64,000 nucleotides of DNA from Acidimicrobiia bacterium (lineage in GTDB: Bacteria > Actinomycetota > Acidimicrobiia > Acidimicrobiales > Poriferisodalaceae), in the NCBI GenBank assembly GCA_022820925.1, contig JAJEEO010000011.1, positions 62,001 to 126,000 on the forward strand. The letters run 5' to 3'. Shown here one piece after another: positions 61,033 through 64,000 of the stretch (positions are counted from its first letter, which is position 1; every line of letters starts with the position of its first letter). The position numbers and the translations under genes were made by a program. A model generated the notes under the pieces. It was not told the origin of the DNA, ran no database searches, and saw only the letters and a list, made by a program, of their open reading frames with translations.

Positions 61033-61040
61033 CCAGCGAC
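61021..61040. terminator. Perfect 20-base palindrome at a convergent gene junction
   Basis: GTCGCTGGTTAACCAGCGAC reads the same on both strands, and it overlaps the stop codon of the minus-strand receiver protein gene. With the tandem hairpins beside it, it probably ends transcription from both sides; a protein-binding site is also possible. Confidence 0.45.
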
Positions 61041-61874
61041 CTCGGCCAGCAGGTCGTCGATGACGTGGGCCATCTGGCTGTAGTCGGGCCGCTTCATCAC
61101 GAAGGCGTCGGCGCCGAGGTCGTATGCCCTGGCACGGTCCTCGGCCGCCTCCTCGGTCGTCAGCGCAACCATCATTACCTTGTCGAATTCGTCGGCGCCC
61201 CGGATCTCGGCGAGCAGGTCGAAACCGCTCACTACCGGCAGCTTCAGGTCGAACAGCACCAGATCGACTTCGGAGGAACCGACCGTGCGCAGGAACGAGA
61301 GGGCATTGGCGCCGTCGTGTGCCACACGCACCTGGTTGCGCGTGCCGGCCTCGGCCAAGGCCAACGTGAGCACGTCGACATCGTGGGAGTTCTCCTCCGC
61401 CAGCAGCACGTGGACAGTGTCGTCAGGGGCGTGCAGCACCGGAGGCTCGAAGCCGCCCGCGCGGTCGACGGCTTGGGACTCGGCCGTGATGTGCTCGACC
61501 GGCACGCCGAAGCGCCGTTGCAGCCGGTGCGGCAGATCCAGGTGGAGCCAGCGGCTCGCGCCCGCGGGCAGGGTGCTCAGGATGATCAGATCGGGATTCA
61601 GCCGGTCGATCGCGAGATTGACTGCTACGACGGGATGCGCGGGCCCGACCTCGCCGGTGACCCTGGCGCCGATGTCGTCAAGCGAATCGAAGGCCTGACT
61701 GAGCCGGCGGCGCGCACCCGCAAGCGCCCGTGCGGGATCGGGTCCGTTCGCACCTGTCGCGGGGACGACGATGTGAAATCTGGTCTCCGGGTCGACCGCC
61801 AAGATGTGCTCGACCCGCTCGTGCAGGTGGCTTCCGACGAGGGTCTGGTTGGCCACGATCAAGACGTGTCGCAT
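61029..61874 (-). CDS. Usp-like domain fused to a CheY-type receiver domain
   Basis: 281 residues in two parts. Residues 1-135 look like a universal-stress-protein fold (RHVLIVANQTLVGSHLHERV, then NLAIDRLNPDLIILSTLPAG with a C-terminal nucleotide-type strand). Residues 150-281 are a receiver domain: acidic pair in VLLAEENSHDVDVL, phosphoacceptor Asp209 in LVLFDLKLPVVSGFDL, Thr in MVALTTEE, and Lys in FVMKRPDYS. There is no output domain, so it probably works by protein contact, linking phosphorelay to a Usp-type sensor. No histidine kinase is adjacent. It converges with the thioesterase gene. Confidence 0.82.
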   Translation of the reverse strand: MRHVLIVANQTLVGSHLHERVEHILAVDPETRFHIVVPATGANGPDPARALAGARRRLSQAFDSLDDIGARVTGEVGPAHPVVAVNLAIDRLNPDLIILSTLPAGASRWLHLDLPHRLQRRFGVPVEHITAESQAVDRAGGFEPPVLHAPDDTVHVLLAEENSHDVDVLTLALAEAGTRNQVRVAHDGANALSFLRTVGSSEVDLVLFDLKLPVVSGFDLLAEIRGADEFDKVMMVALTTEEAAEDRARAYDLGADAFVMKRPDYSQMAHVIDDLLAEVAG

Positions 61875-61924
61875 GCCGGCAACTCCTCTGTGGGCGGTCT
61901 GTGCAAGCGAACTTAGACGCGACC

Positions 61925-63145
61925 TTATGACGCTTCGCGCACGGCGCCCGCGTCGATCAGCCCGTCGATCTCGTCATCGGACAGGCCGGCGGCGGCGAGT
62001 ACCTCGCGGGTATCGGCGCCCAGCTTGGGCGAGGGGCCGCGCGGGCCGACATCGGCGTCGGCGAATCGCATCGGGATGCCGACGCTTCGGTAGGGGCCGA
62101 TGTCGGGGCTGTCGAGCGTGGGGAACATGCCGAGAGCCTCGGCCTGGGGATCTTCGGCGACTTCGTGCAGGCCCAGTACCGGTCCCCAGATGATCCCCTC
62201 GGCATCGAAGATCTCGCCCCACTCGTCGCGGGTGCGGTGTGCCAGCGCCTCGTCGATGCCGGCCACGATCTCGGGCATGTGGGCGAACCGGCCGCGGATG
62301 TCGGCAAAGCGCTCGTCCTCGAGCCAGTCGAGCCGCTCGATGACCCGGCACAGCAACGGCCAGGCGCTCTCGGCGGGCATGTTGAGCACCACCCACTTGC
62401 CGTCGCCGCAGGGGTACCGATTGGCGGTAGGGACGATCATGTTCTGGCGGGCACGCTGGCGCAGCGGCGCCTTGTCCACGGCGGTGATGGCGTAGTCGGA
62501 CGCCTGGGTCCAGACCGCTGTCTCGTAGAGCGATGTCTCGACGACCTGCGCCTCGCCGGTGCGTTCGGCCAGCCGCAGGGCCGCCAGCACAGCACCCACC
62601 AGTGCCAGGCCTGTGGTGTGGTCGCCTTGGGCGGGGCGCGCCATCGGCACTGCGCCGTCGGGTCCTTCCCGCATAGCGTCGTAGATGCCCGATCGCCCGA
62701 AGAACGCCGTCACGTCGTAGCCGGGACGCCATGCCTCGGGACCGGAGGTGCCGTAGCCGGTCAGCGTGGCGTGCACGATGCGCGGGTTCACTGCGGTGAC
62801 CGTGGCCTGGTCGAGTCCGAATCGCTCTTGGCGGTGGACGAGCAGGTTGCACATGAACACGTCTGCCGTGGCGATGAGCCGGTGGACCACCTGCTGGCCC
62901 TGCGGCGAGCCCAGGTCCACCGCGATCGAGCGCTTGCCGCGGTTGTCGACGTCGAACTGGAAGTCGTAGTCCTTGATCTCCGGGGGCAGCTTCGCCGGGC
63001 GGCTGTAGCCCCGCATCGGGTCGCCCTCGAGCGGCTCCACCTTGATGACATCGGCGCCGAGGTCGGCCAGGATCGCGCCCGCCGACGGGGTGGCCATCCA
63101 GCTGTCCACCTCGATCACCTTCACATCGTCCAACGGTGCCGCCAT
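61925..63145 (-). CDS. Class III (CaiB/BaiF) CoA transferase
   Basis: A 406-residue CoA transferase with DVKVIEVDSWMATPSAGAIL and DLGADVIKVEPLEGDPMRGY at the start, HATLTGYGTSGPEAWRPGYD, and the likely nucleophile Asp in RPAQGDHTTGLALVGAVLAA. ATG 63145 follows GGAGG by 6 bases; an upstream in-frame start would add 39 residues of unlikely composition. It is a different branch from the CoA transferase at 42033. It is divergent from the SDR at 63198, with 52 bases for both promoters, suggesting shared control. Confidence 0.9.
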   Translation of the reverse strand: MAAPLDDVKVIEVDSWMATPSAGAILADLGADVIKVEPLEGDPMRGYSRPAKLPPEIKDYDFQFDVDNRGKRSIAVDLGSPQGQQVVHRLIATADVFMCNLLVHRQERFGLDQATVTAVNPRIVHATLTGYGTSGPEAWRPGYDVTAFFGRSGIYDAMREGPDGAVPMARPAQGDHTTGLALVGAVLAALRLAERTGEAQVVETSLYETAVWTQASDYAITAVDKAPLRQRARQNMIVPTANRYPCGDGKWVVLNMPAESAWPLLCRVIERLDWLEDERFADIRGRFAHMPEIVAGIDEALAHRTRDEWGEIFDAEGIIWGPVLGLHEVAEDPQAEALGMFPTLDSPDIGPYRSVGIPMRFADADVGPRGPSPKLGADTREVLAAAGLSDDEIDGLIDAGAVREAS

Positions 63146-63197
63146 CGGACCTCCAAGCCAGCGTCGAGTCCGGGCCGCGAGATTACGCTGCCGGGCC

Positions 63198-64000
63198 ATG
63201 GAACTTGCTGGAAGGGTCGCTGTCGTCACGGGCGGAGCGAGCGGAATCGGGGAGGCGCTCATCGAGCGCTTCCATGCTGAAGGGGCGCGGGCGCTGGTGG
63301 TCGTCGACCGCGACGAGGCGGGCGCTCAGGCGGTGGCTGACCGGGTCGGCGGCACCGCCGTCGGGCTGGACGTCACCGACGAGGAGGCCATCAAGACGGT
63401 GGTTGCCGACACGGTCGCGGCGCACGGCGCACTCGACGTGTTCGTCTCCAACGCCGGCTACGTGACCCAGGGCGGGCTGGAAGTCTCGAACGACGAGATC
63501 CAGCGCATGTGGGAAGTGCACGTGATGTCCCACGTGTATGCGGCGCGCGCGGCGGTTCCCGTCATGGTCGAACGCGGCGGCGGCTACCTGCTGAACACGG
63601 CCTCGGCGGCAGGCCTGCTGACCCAGCTCGGCTCGCTGCAGTACGCGGTGACCAAGGCCGCAGCGGTGTCGCTGGGCGAGTTCCTGGCGATCACCTACGG
63701 CGACAAGGGGATCGTGGTGTCGATGCTGTGCCCCCAAGCGGTCGAGACGAACATCCTGGCCAACAGCCCCGACCGCACCGGCAACGGCGACCAGGAGCGC
63801 GGCACGCCGGGTGCGGCCGCGGGCGACGGAGTCTTGCAGCCATCGCAGCTGGCCGACACGGTCATCGAGGCGATGGCAGAGGAGCGCTTCTTGGTGCTGC
63901 CCCACCCGGAGGTGCAGACCTACCGCGAGCGCAAGGCATCCGATGTCGATCGCTGGCTGTCGGGCATGCGCCGCTTCCAGTCGCGGCTGTTCGCCGACTC
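63198..64000 (+). CDS. SDR family oxidoreductase (truncated by the window end)
   Basis: 267 codons are visible with no stop. The cofactor loop is VVTGGASGIGEALIERF, then FVSNAGYVTQGGLEV, and the active site SAAGLLTQLGSLQYAVTKAA keeps Ser, Tyr and Lys. The C-terminal part (SQLADTVIEAMAEERFLVLP, then HPEVQTYRERKA) resembles SDRs of fatty-acid or retinol-type substrates, which usually end near residue 270-280, so only a few residues are missing. It is divergent from the CoA transferase gene. Confidence 0.88.
   Translation, partial: MELAGRVAVVTGGASGIGEALIERFHAEGARALVVVDRDEAGAQAVADRVGGTAVGLDVTDEEAIKTVVADTVAAHGALDVFVSNAGYVTQGGLEVSNDEIQRMWEVHVMSHVYAARAAVPVMVERGGGYLLNTASAAGLLTQLGSLQYAVTKAAAVSLGEFLAITYGDKGIVVSMLCPQAVETNILANSPDRTGNGDQERGTPGAAAGDGVLQPSQLADTVIEAMAEERFLVLPHPEVQTYRERKASDVDRWLSGMRRFQSRLFAD

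Overview
The window is GC-rich, densely coded bacterial chromosome with many GTG starts and short or overlapping gene junctions. Four luciferase-like (LLM/F420-type) oxidoreductases, a DUF222-HNH protein, an MMPL transporter, a TRAP system and abundant acyl-CoA, CoA-transferase, SDR and P450 genes point to an actinobacterium. An Acidimicrobiia-like, probably free-living lineage is the best guess. This is inference from gene content; there is no rRNA or marker gene to place it. No tRNA, rRNA, insertion sequence or prophage was recognised, and no gene-free stretch exceeds about 300 bases apart from the CRISPR locus.

Layout. Positions 1-7 kb hold housekeeping and envelope genes: the tail of a YbaK-like deacylase, an MMPL transporter, a secreted 5'-nucleotidase with a LysM domain, a Ppx/GppA phosphatase and a thioesterase. 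Positions 7-17 kb form a lipid/acyl-CoA catabolic district: SDRs, a zinc alcohol dehydrogenase, an acyl-CoA carboxylase carboxyltransferase, an acyl-CoA dehydrogenase, an enoyl-CoA hydratase, a carboxymuconolactone-decarboxylase-like protein and a frameshifted P450. After a small membrane protein and a DUF222-HNH gene, 19.2-28.9 kb carries a complete type I-G (formerly I-U) CRISPR-Cas locus: csb1/cas7, csb2/cas5-cas6, cas3, a short cas8u2-like gene, a cas4-cas1 fusion, cas2, then leader and array. The array starts with two identical repeats and becomes steadily more divergent. In the divergent repeats both arms of the hairpin change together, so pairing is kept. An eighth, nearly erased repeat can be seen just before the next gene.

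Positions 28.9-37.3 kb (minus strand) hold a molybdopterin oxidoreductase and a reductive pyrimidine/hydantoin module: beta-ureidopropionase-like amidohydrolase, dihydropyrimidinase, LLM oxidoreductase and a four-gene ABC importer with an NMT1/THI5-type lipoprotein. Positions 37.4-43.3 kb (plus) run MFS transporter, P450, LLM oxidoreductase, TauD-type dioxygenase and class III CoA transferase, with start/stop overlaps suggesting one catabolic operon. Next come an ECF-type sigma factor coupled to a single-pass membrane protein, another LLM enzyme and an amidase. Positions 48-55 kb encode an AddAB-like helicase-nuclease pair, followed by an LLM enzyme, a three-gene TRAP transporter, a thioesterase, a Usp-plus-receiver fusion, a second class III CoA transferase and an SDR cut by the window end.

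Several convergent gene ends carry conspicuous palindromes or short tandem repeats (7.1, 10.7, 35.0, 56.15 and 61.0 kb) that probably act as terminators or are local duplications of gene 3' ends.
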